Assembly: GCF_963576675.1 (NCBI RefSeq)
Contig: NC_088910.1
Location: 100,344,807-100,408,806 of the forward strand
DNA length: 64,000 nt
Source: Euphorbia lathyris
Taxonomy: Eukaryota > Streptophyta > Magnoliopsida > Malpighiales > Euphorbiaceae
Direction: 5' to 3'
Shown: positions 10,283 through 22,740 of the stretch, in pieces
Numbering within the stretch: position 1 is the first letter of the stretch
Layout: each line of letters starts with the position of its first letter
Program-made: the position numbers and the translations under genes
Notes under the pieces: model-generated
The model's input: the letters and a program-made list of their open reading frames with translations, nothing else
What the model was told of the DNA's origin: nothing
Databases searched by the model: none

Positions 10283-10868
10283 ATAAATTACACACATGGC
10301 CATTGAATTTCTCTATTTTCACGGTAACTTCAAAATGTAACATAAACGCCACTAGATTTTACATTTTATTACACATGTAGCCACTAGTGATCCATTTTTT
10401 TTTACTTTTGACTTTTTCTTCAACATGCCATCTTTTCTCTCTCTATTTTACTTCTCCCTTCTTTCACAGTTTCATCTTTTTCTATCTATATTTTTTCTCT
10501 CTTCATGTGTCTCTCGTCTCTTTTTCTCTCTATCTTTTTACCTTTTTGAATTTTTCCCTTGCTTTTTTTTTTCATTAAGCTCCACCGAAGCAGATAAAAG
10601 AGATGAAAGAGAGAAAAGATATAGGAGAAGAAAGAGATGAAGTTGTGAAGGAAGGAGGAAGGAAGAAAGAAGAGAGAAGTAAAATAGGTAGAGAGAGAAA
10701 GATAACTTCTTGAAGAGGAAATCAAAAGTAAAAAAAGGTGTGTCAACTATAATAGTGACAACGAGTGTAATAAAGTGTAAAGTTCAGTAATTTTTATGTT
10801 ATGTTTTGAAGTTCAGTGACCATGACAAAAAAAAATGACAAAGCTCTGTGACTATAGGTATAATTTAA
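10283..10868. mobile_element. Foldback MITE with pyrimidine/purine arms
   Basis: Outer inverted repeats (TAAATTACACACATGGCCA at left; complement of TGACTATAGGTATAATTTA at right) enclose a T/C-rich left arm (10395-10570) and an A/G-rich right arm (10600-10735) that pair with each other. The open frames here are low-complexity Ser/Phe/Leu or Arg/Glu/Lys strings. A similar left end appears at 63738. Target duplication not certain. Confidence 0.55.
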
Positions 10869-11267
10869 TAATATAAGTTAAAAAATAGTATTTCATAGAA
10901 TAATATAGCGAATATGATAAGAAAATAGTGTTTTAAAAATGAAATGATATTTCCCTTCAAAAAAAATTTGAATGACATTTAAGACAATGTAAGGATATTT
11001 TAAGCTAAAAATTCATAAAAAGACAATAAATTGTAAATTTCTAAGTAAAATATGTGGGAGAAAAAAAGATGTAGTATGACCAAAACTCAATTTACAATGA
11101 AACTAATTTTTTTTGGATGGTATGCTCTGGGTTCGACCACAGTTGTTTCCAAAGTTTTGAGGGCTCCTTTCTTCTCCAATAAATAAGTATATGATTCACA
11201 ATGAGTAAGGGAAAATGAATCAAGAAAGGAAACTAAAGGAAATGAAAAGAATAAGTAAGCATTAATT

Positions 11268-11487
11268 CCCTTATGTGTTTGGATATGTTTAGGAAATGGA
11301 ATGGGGTAAAGAGAATTCAATTCCCTACAAGACCTAGGGTAATGGACTTAATCTAAAGTGGGGTAAACCCATAATCTAAAATAGGTAAAGGGAATAAGTT
11401 TTTTTTTTTTTAAAACAAACAAGAACAAAGGGAATGAAACTCTCTCATTCCCATTCTCATTCCTAATGACCCCGAACCAAACGCCCC
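11268..11487. mobile_element. Possible MITE (ends GTGTTTGG / CCAAACGCCCCC)
   Basis: The right end ACCAAACGCCCCC followed by TTA, and a weakly complementary left end with GTGTTTGG and TTTAGGAA, suggest another Tourist-like insertion. The left terminus lacks the G run, so the boundary is tentative. Confidence 0.35.
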
Positions 11488-11846
11488 CTTAATCTTAACA
11501 CCCTAAACTTTATAGTTATCATTGTTTAATTTTAGGTTTTGTTTAATTCAACTACTATGGATTTTCTAGTTGAAACCACCATTGACGTATGATATATAAT
11601 AGAATTTTAATTGCACATCTTAGTAAGAAGCAAGGTTGTAAAAACGCTAGGCGTTAGTCGGACAGAGAGGATCTCCGGGGTTTATTTTGGGATAAGTCAG
11701 AGATTAATCGGATATTAATTAGATTTGTATTTTTATATTTTTATAATTATTAAAAAAATAATTATTATATAAATACAATTAAAATATAAATTATACTATG
11801 TAAAAATAATAATATAAAATATTTAAGATAGACAACATATATATTT

Positions 11847-12546
11847 TAGACCTGTTCAAAGACCCGATGGCCCGTCCAACCCGCCCAGGCCCGTAGACAA
11901 TGGAACGGGCTTGGTCAGTCTAAATTTATAGTTAACCCAGCCCGGCTCAAGCCCGAAGATACCCATTGATTTATGGGTTGGGCCTGGGATCTATTATTAA
12001 AACCCGTATCAGCCCGGCCCGGCCCGGCCGCAACTTATTTATATATACTAGTATTATTTTATATAAACATTTAGTTTTATTAATAATGTATTTCTACCAA
12101 AAAAAAAAAAAAATGTATAATAAGAATTAAACTAAAATCTAATTAAACCTGATATCTACCTAATTTAATCTCATGTGAATTTCTCTCAGCCGCCTCACTT
12201 TTTTCATCCTCTCAAATTCCAGTATATTAATTTGATTGTTTTGTTGCTGTAAAAAATATTTCTTTTAGTTTTATATTTTAAAATTTAACTATTTCATTAA
12301 TTGATAATAGTATTTGTTAATTGATAATAGTATTTGTTAATTTGTTAATTGATAATAGTATTTGTTAATTGATAATAGTATTTGTTAATAGTATTTGGGC
12401 CTGGGATTAAGGTTTTCTAATTCATCCCAGCCCGGCCCGAACCCGAAACATATTTACTACGGGTTGGGCTTGGACATGAGTTTTTATTGAAAAGCCCGGT
12501 ATGGCCCGGCCCGAACCCGGCCCGACCCAACCCATGAACAGGTCTA
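11847..12546. mobile_element. hAT-type MITE with GC-rich ends
   Basis: Perfect 12-bp terminal inverted repeats TAGACCTGTTCA, continuing imperfectly through CCCGGCCCG-rich stretches, with a perfect 8-bp target duplication ATATATTT (11839-11846, 12547-12554). No ORF. The middle holds a 20-bp minisatellite at 12298-12398. Eight-base duplications are the mark of hAT transposases. Confidence 0.85.
12298..12398 (+). repeat. Minisatellite, about 20-bp unit, five copies
   Basis: Tandem units of the form TTAATTGATAATAGTATTTG, one partly shortened, within the hAT MITE 11847-12546. Confidence 0.85.
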
Positions 12547-12905
12547 ATATATTTTAATATTTGTTATATTAATGTTCTTTTTTTTTGAATAGTTATATTA
12601 ATGTTCTTAAAAAGTAAAAATGTGCCAATAAAATAACATTAATAACAAAATATGCTTAAAAATGACATTAATATCCTTAAAAATAACATTTGATAGTTTT
12701 AATTATTTTCTTTTAGTTTTTAGTTATTTAATAATTTATTTAAAATTAAAAAAATTGACATAAAATTAAATGATTTAAAAAAAAGATCCATCTAGGGCTG
12801 TCTAGATCCGTCTAGGAACCGCCTGAGATTGTCTGGGGCCGCCTAGACGGTCAAAAATCGGTAAATCGAGTTGAAGAAATCAGGACGATATTCTAAAAAT
12901 ACCTG

Positions 12906-14600
12906 CCTATGTCGATTTTTAGAACACACATTGGTAAGAAATTAGGTATAATACATGTTAGTTCTCTATGCAACCTATATCTAATTAATAAAAACTTACA
13001 CTCGACTTCAATTCAAAAAAGAAACCTTACGTGACTTTAATTACCCTTTATTTTCTAATCCGTAGTTCCACCAATTAGATATTATGCTTAGAACTGATTT
13101 ATGAGATGTAAGTCATCTTATAACAAATTACCAGAGTTTTATTCAGATTTTCAATTGGCTTTAGGTTCATCATTCCATCCGAATTAATTCTATTCATAAA
13201 TAATATTAATGATTATGTAATATATTATTCTTAAACAATTAATTAGCATAATAATAATAAAAAATCAAATATTAAATATTCATAAGTATTTAATAATAAT
13301 CTACTTCCAAAAATAATTAATAAAACAGAATTATATTCCAAAACTCAAAACTTTACCAAAAATTTCAAAAATTTATAAGAACTTGAAAAATAATTTAAAA
13401 TGTATCGTCGAAACTTAAACATGAAATTTCATTATTAAAATCGTCCTAAAATGAATTTAACTCTAAAATATTATAATACCCCTTATTTCGGTAATGAATG
13501 GACTCTATGACTTAATACCATGGTGTGTTAAGAAGTTTTTCGAACCTAAGCTTTATAGAAAAACAGATAACAAGAGACATAACTGGTAACTCACTTAATC
13601 GCCCTAGGAAATCCTAATTTCCCTTCCATAGTCGTGGCCACTTTGAATCAAACTCATGGTCATCATTTCTTTTCAACTTGTAGAATGATATGGACTCAAC
13701 CAATTTTTTTAAAGAGGAGAGTGCGGTCATGCCCAAAAGCTAAACCATAGGCTCAAAAACATTCTTGCATTAGTTTTTGCAGATTGACTGTGTAAAGCAT
13801 GATTTTCTCCACATTGTTCCATCGAACCCTTGTATCCAATTTGCAATTTCTATTTTTCTTCTTAAGTCATTTAACTTAACCAACTGATGGAGAAAACATG
13901 TTATTTTTAATGTTCTAATCATGTCTATGAAAAGTCATAACATAAGCAACAAACTGTTAATCGTACAAATACGACAAAGATTAACCAAAATGCAATTCGA
14001 TCTATTATAAAAAAAACATCCCAAAATTAGTTTCTGATTTTCTGGAATTTAAAGAAAAAAATTCATAATTTTTGTATATTTAAAAATAATTTATGTAGCT
14101 TTGCAATTATTTTAAGAATATTACTGTTTGTTCAAAAGTAAAAGAAAATATACTAAAAAAATAGAAAAATTGCAAATTAGGGGTTTGGCAGAAAATGATC
14201 GCCACAGTCTGCATAGAAGATGTTGCATGTGCGCCAATGCGCTGCCCACACATAACATGTGTTGCACCCTGATTGACGTGTCGTTCAGCCACGCTCCACT
14301 TTTTTGATTCTGAATCGCCTCGCAGTTTGGTTTATCCTAGGATTTTTGGGATCTCTGGTCTTATTAGCTTGGTCATACGATGAACAAAGGCAATGGTTTC
14401 TGCATCATAGACCATGTGATGAGAGGGTTATAGACTAAAAAATAGTACTATAATAGCTAAATCGGCAGAATTCCATTGTTGTTTCACTTTGAAATCAAAT
14501 CTGAAACAATCCCCAAAAAGTTATGTTGACAGATAAAAAATATATTTAAAAAACGTTTCACTCCTTCAAGCGGATCAAAAAGATAGATTACGCCATCTTA
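12906..14600. other. AT-rich spacer, no gene recognised
   Basis: No domain, splice-supported gene or terminal repeat could be supported. A 61-codon minus-strand frame at 14107-14292 resembles nothing I know and ends in AT-rich sequence. Confidence 0.5.
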
Positions 14601-14615
14601 AGGTTCTGATATTAT

Positions 14616-15049
14616 TGTCGGGATTATAACATAAAGAATTTGAATAAATAAACGAGTTCATAGGTTACCTTTTGAAAGTGTGGAATCTGTTTGATTACAT
14701 CGGAATAACAAACCTTAATTGTGTATTAGCGACCATGAATCAATTATATCGAAACACACTAGAAGAAGATACAATGATTCACGAACTATGAACGAGAGAA
14801 AGGGACGGAGAGGGAAAGGAGACGACAAAGACAATGATAAGGAGAGAGAGTACAATCTAATTCACAGAGATTAGATTTAGCTTGTTATGCTATTATTGGG
14901 TTAGAATTTTCTTAAGTATATTTATATACTTATACATACGGATTAATCTAACCCATTTACTATAATCTCTCTATCTCCATCACGGACTGATTACAACTTC
15001 TAATAAAGCTTAGATCTAATCTCTTTGAAAAATGTACTGCCACGATACA
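14616..15049 (-). repeat. Copia-type LTR with adjacent primer-binding site
   Basis: On the minus strand the putative LTR ends in CCCGACA at 14616 and is followed at 14602-14614 by a sequence close to the tRNA-iMet primer site (GGTATCAGA-like, here TAATATCAGAACC). A TATA-like TATATAAATA on the minus strand lies near 14925-14935. The outer end (about 15049) is inferred from a TGTATCG-like start. No partner LTR or internal domain remains, so this is a 5' LTR relic. Confidence 0.5.
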
Positions 15050-15189
15050 GCTAAATAAGAGAGAGCTTGCAACAAGTTTTAGTAAAAGATTTTTAATGAA
15101 AATAGCAGAAAAAGATAAACTTCAATTCTAGTGAAATATTAATTTGGTATATATTATATAAATTTGTTTGGAATGCTCACACTCCCCCT

Positions 15190-16340
15190 TCTCGTTCCTT
15201 TACTTTCTAGAGAGTTTTGCATGGTCGGGTTCCGACTCATGACCTCCTGCAGCGTCTAGGATTCTCCATTGCCTCTTGTTGTGTTCTATATGGCAGGGAT
15301 GCTAAGTCCATTAACCACTTATTCATTAGCGGTTTTTTTGCAGATTCTTTTTGGAGGGCCGTTGAGATTTATTTTGACTACTCTTTGCCTCGTCATTCCC
15401 AATTCATCCACTTCTTCAGTACTCTTCGTAGCATTTTTTTTGGCTCATAAGTGTCAATAATCTGGCGTGTTGCTGCTCTCACTTGCATCTGGCTAATCTG
15501 GCATTGCAGGAATGAAGCAATCTTTAAGGAAGTTTCTCATTCTATTCAGCACTCGAAGATCACCCTCTTTCGATTGATTCGAGAATCATTTGCCACTTCT
15601 AAAGGTTTTTGCTCTTCGTGGAGAGATGTTGTAATCTTATCCTGTCTTCTGGCTTCTCCTAGGCCGCCTCCTGCTCCCAACATTATTCCGGTCCATTGGC
15701 TTAAACCTCCTCCGGGCTGGGTTAAAGTCAATATGGACGGCTTTGCTTTTGGCACACCTGGCGAGGCAGGAGCGACAGGTATTTTTTGCAACTATCGAGG
15801 CTTTTCCAAAGGTTGTTTTGCTTTTTCTACCCCTCCTTCTTTTGCTTATATGGCTGAATTGAGAGCCGTTATTTTCACAATTGAACTTGCTTGGGAGAAA
15901 AATTAGCATCAGCTTTGTGTTGAGTCAGACTCAATGTATGTAGTTAATCTGCTTAGACATCGTTCCATGGATGTTCCTTGGATATTCGACAAGAGTAGTT
16001 GCATTGTCTTAGCATTTGCTCTAGGATGCATTGGCAAAGTTTGGAGTCTCTTCCTCAGTGATCAATTGGTGGCCTTCAGCTCCTGCTTTTTGCCACAGGT
16101 TTATCAATAATGACATTTGTAGTATTTTTACACTTGTGTTTTTCTTGACTTTTCCTATCTTTTCTCTTTCCCCCCCCCCCCCTTCTTTTTGCTTGTTCTC
16201 CTTCCTCTTCTCTTGTTCAAACACTCACTTTTTTCTTTTATTAATATATTGCGAATTTGACAGTCCTTGGGCCATGGGTGCTCACCCCGTCCAAGTTCTG
16301 TCTCGTCCCAATTTCTATCCAAAAAAAACCTCATAGATAG
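15190..16340 (+). pseudogene. LINE 3' relic: zf-RVT and RNase H
   Basis: 15217-15450 reads H-G-R-V-P-T-H-D-L-L-Q-R-L and C-x2-H-like remnants of a zf-RVT domain. After a stop and a frame change, 15451-15906 reads I-W-L-I-W-H-C-R-N-E-A-I-F and then an RNase H start (V-K-V-N-M-D-G, M-A-E-L-R-A). A stop at 15904-15906 cuts it, but V-E-S-D-S-M continues just beyond. A C13 run (16170-16182) lies in the trailer. It is from a different LINE family from 3961-6120 and is dead by several stops. Confidence 0.7.
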
Positions 16341-16464
16341 AAGATGAGTTATTTTTTCATGTGCAATTTCATGTTCTAGTCACATTCTAATCTTCAACGT
16401 TCTAGCCACTAAATAAATCTTGAAATTGCATATATTTTTATTAATTAAAACTCATCTTTTTTTA

Positions 16465-16792
16465 GACCTCGTTTATTTGCCGGAAAATATTGGGGAAGGT
16501 AAACAAATTTGTTGGAAAAAAGAAATATTTTCCGGTGTTTGAATACAATACTGGAAAATGGAAAGAAGTGATGGGCAACTATTGTAAGAAGGAATGAAGT
16601 ATACTCCAAAAGCTTAGTAAAATGTTTTACTTTTTTTCAAAATGGTAAAACATTTTCCTCAATTTCTTTCTATATTTTTTTTGTCGACTAGTCTAAAATT
16701 TTATGTTCACTTATTTTTTTAAACAAACAAAAATCAAAAAATCAGAAAAATATTTTCTTGTACAATAATATTTTCTGATAAACAAACCAGCC
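16465..16792. mobile_element. MITE with TTA duplication
   Basis: Left end GACCTCGTTTATTTGCCGG, right end the near-complement AACAAACCAGCC, flanked by TTA (16462-16464, 16793-16795). GGAAAATATT blocks and their complements repeat inside. Tourist-like; no ORF. Confidence 0.55.
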
Positions 16793-17339
16793 TTAAGAAG
16801 GTTTGAAATTGTATATTTTGTAAACGTTAAACTTAATATTTTATTATTTATACGTAAAGGTTCAATCCGTTATATATATGGTATTAATTTTGGTATATAT
16901 ATATAAATTCCTATTCAGAAATTAATTATAAATTGTAAAACCTTTATTTTCTTCAAAAAGAAAGTCTTAAAATAAAATTAATATATTAATTATATAAATG
17001 GTGGAATCGAAAATGAGAAACCAAATTGGTTTGAACTTGTAGGTGAAAGATCCAATTTGATTGAAAGCAAAGGCTTGGGGAAGGAAGCAATTTAAGGCCA
17101 ATTTTTTTTCACATTAATTTGCTACCACCTTCTTAATTTGCAGTTTTCATAATGATTTTTGTTCCTATTAAGGGAGGAATTTACATTAATCACTCCTTAT
17201 TCCGTGGTGTATTCAATTAAAGAATCTGAATTGCGACCTTATTTTTCGGCACTTGTACAAAGTGAGTGTAATTATGTAGGGGTTTAGTTGACGAACTTAG
17301 TAGAGACTTTCTCATTCAAATCATCACATAAAAAAAAAT

Positions 17340-18065
17340 AGTCAACTGCTAAATACCGCAATCAAATTCCTTATCACCGCCTCTTTTGGACATTTTTACC
17401 CTTCTCATAATTTTGATTAAAAACTGAAAATTCTCTCTCCAAAATCATAAACCCGAACAACAATAATTGAAATTATAAAAATAATTGATGTGTGACAATC
17501 CAAACCCCGAAAATGGATGATTACGAGTCGGAAACATTAAGATTTACCTCTTTTTTTATCAAAGAACTCATGAAAATAATACACATTTTTCATGACGATT
17601 TTACATTTTTCACCACAAAAAATGGAGAATTTTTCATTTTTCGTCATAAAAAATTAAATGATTTAGTATTTTTCGTCACTAAAACTTTTACGATTTTACA
17701 TATTTCAAAATTTGGTCTAAACGGATGCGGCATACCGTTCGACCCATGGTGGAAACGGATGCGGCATACCGTTCGACCTATGGCGGGAACGGATGCGGCG
17801 TACCGCTCGACCCATAGTGGGAACGGATGTGGTATACCGTTCGACCCATGGCGGAAACAGATGCGGCATACCGTTCGACCAATGGTGGGAACGGATGCGG
17901 CATCCTTTCCCGCCATGGGTCGAACGGTATGCCGCATCCGTTTAGGCTAAATTTTAAATTTTCTCTCAAAAAAAAATTTCCCAATTTTGAAATTTTTTTA
18001 TGCCAAGGGCAAAATTGTCCAATGGATGCAGTGATAAGGAATTTGGTTGTGGTAAATAGCAATAC
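17340..18065. mobile_element. Inverted-repeat element enclosing a 34-bp tandem array
   Basis: About 60-bp imperfect inverted termini: left 17345-17405 (AAATTCCTTATCACCGCC) and right 18000-18062 (complement of a near-identical phrase with GGCAAAATTGTCC). Inside are a segment shared with 25960-26185 and the tandem array 17721-17942. No transposase and no clear target duplication; the superfamily is unresolved, perhaps Mutator-like. Confidence 0.6.
17721..17942. repeat. 34-bp tandem array ending in an inverted copy
   Basis: Units start at 17721, 17755, 17789, 17823, 17857 and 17891 (ACGGATGCGGCATACC core, CCATGG-like centre), spaced exactly 34 bp. The sixth is cut short, and an inverted copy of the unit follows (17906-17942), so the end can fold into a stem of at least 13 bp. 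GC-rich against AT-rich surroundings. Because 34 is not a multiple of three, the apparent peptide repeats cycle through three frames; I do not treat them as protein. Confidence 0.95.
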
Positions 18066-18113
18066 CCAAAAAATATAAGGAATAATATTATTAATCTGAA
18101 CCAGTCGAAAACT

Positions 18114-18126
18114 CGTGCGATGCACG
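18114..18126 (-). other. Helitron 3' terminal stem-loop
   Basis: Palindrome CGTGC-GAT-GCACG on the plus strand, with further G/C on each side, 9 bases from the CCAG (18101-18104) that is the complement of the CTGG terminus. Confidence 0.6.
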
Positions 18127-20280
18127 GGATACGAAACTTTTATATAATTTAGATAAATAAATAAATTGATATATTTATTTTAAAGTAATTTTATATCATG
18201 CTATGAGAAATTTTTATATTTTGTATATTTGAAATTAATATATATTTTTTTATAATTCAAATCAAATTAAATTAATTTTCAAAATAATTGATTAATTTTT
18301 TTTTATAGAATTTTAATTAAAGGTGAATGATTTATTTATTTTTACAAAATTCAATGATTTATACTTTTTAGTAGTTTTAATATATTTTCATATTTTCTTA
18401 TAACTGGATTATGTGAAACAATAATAATAAAATATGAGATTAATTAAGAAATATATTAGAATATAATAAAAAACAAAAAATTCAATTGAACTACAATTAA
18501 AATTAAATATTATATCTATGATGCAAAAGAATTAAAATCTACGTTAAACAAAAATTGAATTAAACTACAATTAAAATAAGCATAGAAGACACCTTAAAAT
18601 TAAATAGTATATATACGATAAAAGAATTACAATCTATGTTAAAATGCAAGCAACATCAAAATATTATGCTATAAACTATCAGCATCAATACTTTTCTAAT
18701 ATTGCACATGAAGAAACTTTTTCAATTCTATATGTTACATATAAAAAAAAAAATTATAAGAATTAGTCACAAATTCATCTTGATGATAATCATTTTGCTT
18801 GATGGAATTTCATGATCACCAAGTATTCGAATTCAATTATTCATTATGCTACAATAACCCAATATATCCAATTGAATCAGCTTAAGGTAATGATTTGTCC
18901 TATTTTTATCTCGCAATATCTCATCAAGACATTCAATCAATTTGTTCTTCATTTTTTCACCGTATAGAATATCAGTCACACTCGCAGATATCTCTTATTT
19001 GACTTTATTAATATTTTCTAATAATTATATATTCTTGATTTTCGTAAGCAAGAAAAACAAATAAAAGAATAAAAAAACAAAAATGAAGGGACAAAAAAGA
19101 TAATTAGGAGAGAACTATCTTCCTCTCGTTTTTTTCTGAAAATAAGAGAGAATGTAAGATATAAGCATATAAAGAAGAGAGTGGAAATATTTTTTACCCA
19201 TTAATTAATTTTTTTATTGTTTCTTAATAAAGTATTAAGTCCATAAATTAATTTTAGTTAAATAGAATTAAATTGCAATTGTAACAACTCAGTAAAAAAA
19301 CATTTTATAATTAATATGCGAAATTGATTCTATTAATTAGAATCATTATGCTCAACATTTGAGAATTTGAAGAAATTCAAATAATAATATTTTTTAATTA
19401 ATATTTTCCAACAACTTGTCTTATACTCATGTTTCATTTTGTACAAACCACAATATAATAGTTAAAAACTATATAATCAATGTTGCAAAAACAATTATCT
19501 CAATATCTCATAATTAATGTACATTTTTAGGATTTTGACCATCAAAATTTATTTTTATTTACCTTCATTTTGAATTCGTATCTGGCATAATTTAAATTCT
19601 TCGAGAATTAACATCTTATCAAGTGTATTAGACGTTTACAATCTCTTTGTCGAGAGAACTGGGAAAAAATAACTCATTGGTAATAATAATAATAATAATA
19701 ATAATATAACATAATTTATAATTAAAATAAATTTCATTGTAAGTATAATATTTCAATACCTCTTTAATATTTTCTTCAATATGTCTCAAACTTCAATGAA
19801 CAACTATTGCGTGAAACTTTATATCTATTTGTACCAAAATGCATGGAAATAAAAAATATAATCCATATCAGTTAGATAAACTCAAACTAAAAACAATGAG
19901 TGGATTTCAACAGGTTCTGAATTAGAAAAATTAATTTAACTTCAATTAAAGCTAACAATTGAGTTCATATAAATGCCGAAAATTTAAATTTTAGTTAGAG
20001 TTAACAATCGAACCGATAACACCTAGCAACATATACTAAAAAAGAATGCAAATATACAAAATCTTTAGTTTATTCATTTTGGAAAAAAAAACGAATAAAA
20101 AAGAAAACATGGATAAGGTAGCGAGAGGTATGGAACCTGGGTAACGACAGAAGTGAAATTTCATCTCTGAAATATGAAACTATAACAACTATTGTTTAAT
20201 ACAACAACAACAACAACAAAGCCTTAGTCCCGAAATGATTCGGGGTCGGCTAACATGAACCATCATATAAAATCGTGAAA

Positions 20281-21780
20281 TCAAGTCGTGTCAGCGACAC
20301 AAATTCGCTCCCTCCACTCCGTCCTATCCATTACCATATTTTCCTCAATTCCCAGTAAACTCATATCACTCTCGATCACCCTCCTCCAAGTTTGCTTAGG
20401 TCTTCCCCTACCCCTCACCACTACATCCCTTTGCCACTCTTTGGTACTCCAAACCGGCGCATCAAGCGCTCTACGTCTCATATGGCCAAACCACCTTAGT
20501 CGGTTTTCTCTCATTTTATTCTCAATAGATGTAACCCCTACTTTTGTCCTAATTATTTCATTACTCACCCGATCCTTTCTCATATGACCACACATCCATC
20601 TCAACATACGCATCTCCGCCACCGACATCTTATAGATGTGACAGTGTTTCACTGCCCAACACTCCGTACCATATAATAATGATGGTCTGATTTCCGTGCG
20701 GTAGAATTTTCCCTTCAATCTATTAGGCATGTCGGGGTCACAAAGGAAACTCGTAGCACTCTTCCACTTTGACCAACCAGATTTAATCCTATGAGCAACA
20801 TCTCCATCTACTTCTCCATCTGTTTGGATAATAGATCCTAAATACCGGAAGCAATCTGATGCCTGAACAACTCTCCCATCTAGGCTGATTGTCCCTGCCT
20901 CCCTACTCCTATGGCCGCTAAACTTACACTCTAAATATTCTGTCTTACTTCGGCTCAACTTAAAGCCTCTAGATTCTAGAGTTTGTCTCCATAATTCCAA
21001 CTTCCTCTCCATTCCTTCTTTCGTCTTATCCACCAACACAATATCATCTGCAAACAACATGCACCATGGTATACCATCTTGAAGTGAACTTGTTAGTTCA
21101 TCCATAACGATGGCAAAAAGAAATGGGCTTAGTGCGGAACCTTGATGCACTCCAATCGTAATAAGGAACTCTTCAGTCTTCCCAACACTAGCACGTACAC
21201 TCGTGCATGCTCCCTCATACATGTCCTTTATGATGTCAATATATTTCCGCGAAATGCCTTTCCTTATCAAGGCCCACCAAAGTACTTCCCTTGGTACCTT
21301 ATCATATGCTTTCTCCAAGTCAATGAAGAGCATATGCAAGTCTTTCTTCTTATTTCGATAGTGCTCCATTAATTGTGTCATTAGATGGATGGCTTCCATA
21401 GTTGATCTTCCCGGCATAAAGCCAAACTGGTTTTCCGAGATCTTCACCGTCCTCCTTAGCCTTTGTTCGATCACTCGCTCCCAAAGTTTCATAGTGTGAC
21501 TCATAAATTTGATGCCTCGATAGTTGGCACAATCTTGGACATCGCCTTTGTTCTTATACAAAAGGATTAAGATACTTTTCCTCCATTCTGATGACATCTT
21601 ATTCTTTCTCCAAATTTTGTTGAAGAACATCGTCAACCATTCGATTCCTCTCTCTTCCAAACATCTCCAAATCTCAATAGGGATGCCATCAGGTCCTACT
21701 GCTTTCTTCAACCTCATCTTACTTAATGCCATTTTGACTTCACCCTTTTGAATTCTCCGTAGGCATTCATGATTTATCAT
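20281..21780 (-). pseudogene. RTE reverse transcriptase and C-terminal domain
   Basis: 499 codons, same frame as the upstream block. RT motifs are all visible: A-V-G-P-D-G-I-P, Y-R-G-I, F-I-D-L-E-K-A-Y-D-K-V-P (about residue 155), H-Q-G-S-A-L-S-P-F-L-F (about 210) and the catalytic F-A-D-D (about 245). The C-terminal region has the RTE-typical M-R-M-L-R-W-M-C-G-H and R-L-R-W-F-G-H-M motifs. The listed Met is internal to the original protein. The coding end lies about 80 bp from the element end. Near-intact sequence implies recent insertion. Confidence 0.9.
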
Positions 21781-21810
21781 ATCGTGAGGGATACTTATAT
21801 CTCCAACATC

Positions 21811-22740
21811 TTATCTGCGATCTCCATTAAATAAGTCATCAAAATAGGACCTCCATCGTTCCTTGATATCCTTATCTCCAACTAGGACTTTCTGGTCCAT
21901 ATCCTTCACACATTTAACTTTTCCTAGATCTCTCGTCTTCCTATCCCTCATCCGAGAAATTCTATATATGTCTCTTTCCCCTTCTTTCGTATCCAATCTT
22001 GTATACAGATCCCGATTCACCTTTGCTCTAGCATCTCGTATGACCTTCTTTACTTCCCTTTTAGCCTCTTTGTATTTTTCGTAGTTCTCGTCACTCCTAC
22101 ATTTCCCCAATATTTTATAAGATACTCGCTTACTCTTTACTGCTTGTCGTACTTCTTCTGTCCACCAAGATGTGTCCTTACCCGGTGGCATGCTACATTT
22201 AAATTCCCCTAGAACTTCATTCGCTACTTCCCTTATACTATGCTCCATCTTAGTCCATATCGAATCTATATCTAAATCCATATTACAAGTCCAAATATCT
22301 TTTTTGGTCATCTCATCCACAAATTTTTGTTGATTCTCCCCTTGCAATTTCCACCACTTAATCTTAGTCTCCACTTGTGGTGTTCGTTTTCTTATACATT
22401 TCCTACTTCGAAAATCAAGCACCACTACTCTATGTTGGGTTGTCGTACTCTCACCAGGGATCACCTTACAATCAATATAACTCTTTCTCCAAGTACCCCT
22501 TACAAAGAAGAAGTCAATTTGGCTCGCATTATCGCCACTTCGGTAAGTCACTAAGTGGGATGTTCTCTTCATAAACCATGTGTTCATGATACTCAAGTCA
22601 TAGGCTGAAGCGAATTCCAAAATATCATTTCCTGGTTCATCCTTATCTCCAAAACCATACCCTCCATGAACACTCTCAAACCCATCTCGCCTAGAACCCA
22701 CGTGTCCATTGAGATCACCCCCCCAGTACCATCTTTTCAT
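21811..22740 (-). pseudogene. RTE endonuclease C-terminal part and linker
   Basis: 309 codons continuing the endonuclease after the homopolymer frameshift: G-D-L-N-G-H-V-G, then S-Q-I-D-F-F-F-V-R-G and the terminal histidine box T-Q-H-R-V-V-V-L-D. A charged Lys/Arg/Glu linker toward the RT follows. It ends at TAA 21811-21813, after which the same frame runs on into the RT, so this stop is a single nonsense change. Confidence 0.88.

Larger units (their letters stand above)
11636..12905. mobile_element. Possible outer element around the hAT MITE
   Basis: 11636-11700 (GTTGTAAAAACGCTAGGCG) and 12785-12905 (CCGCCTAGACGG to CGATTTTTAGAAC) are loosely complementary and GC-richer than their surroundings, as in a widespread plant repeat carrying CTAGGCG/CGCCTAG blocks. 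Flanks share an imperfect CACATnnTAGTAAGAA-like word. Boundaries are uncertain. Confidence 0.35.

Noticed and set aside
10387..10746. Several overlapping Ser/Phe/Leu- or Lys/Arg-rich frames
   Set aside because: Low-complexity translation of the pyrimidine/purine arms of a foldback MITE.
12298..12398. CRISPR-like or regulatory direct repeats
   Set aside because: A simple minisatellite without spacers inside a MITE.
14107..14292. 61-codon minus-strand frame as a small gene
   Set aside because: No recognisable domain, AT-rich tail, and no promoter or splice support.
17721..17942. CRISPR array
   Set aside because: Units are contiguous without unique spacers, in an obviously plant sequence.
17492..17950. 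152-codon frame with repeated peptides (and overlapping minus-strand frames)
   Set aside because: The peptide repeats come from the 34-bp array read in changing frames; all strands and frames look similar, so there is no sign of selection for protein.
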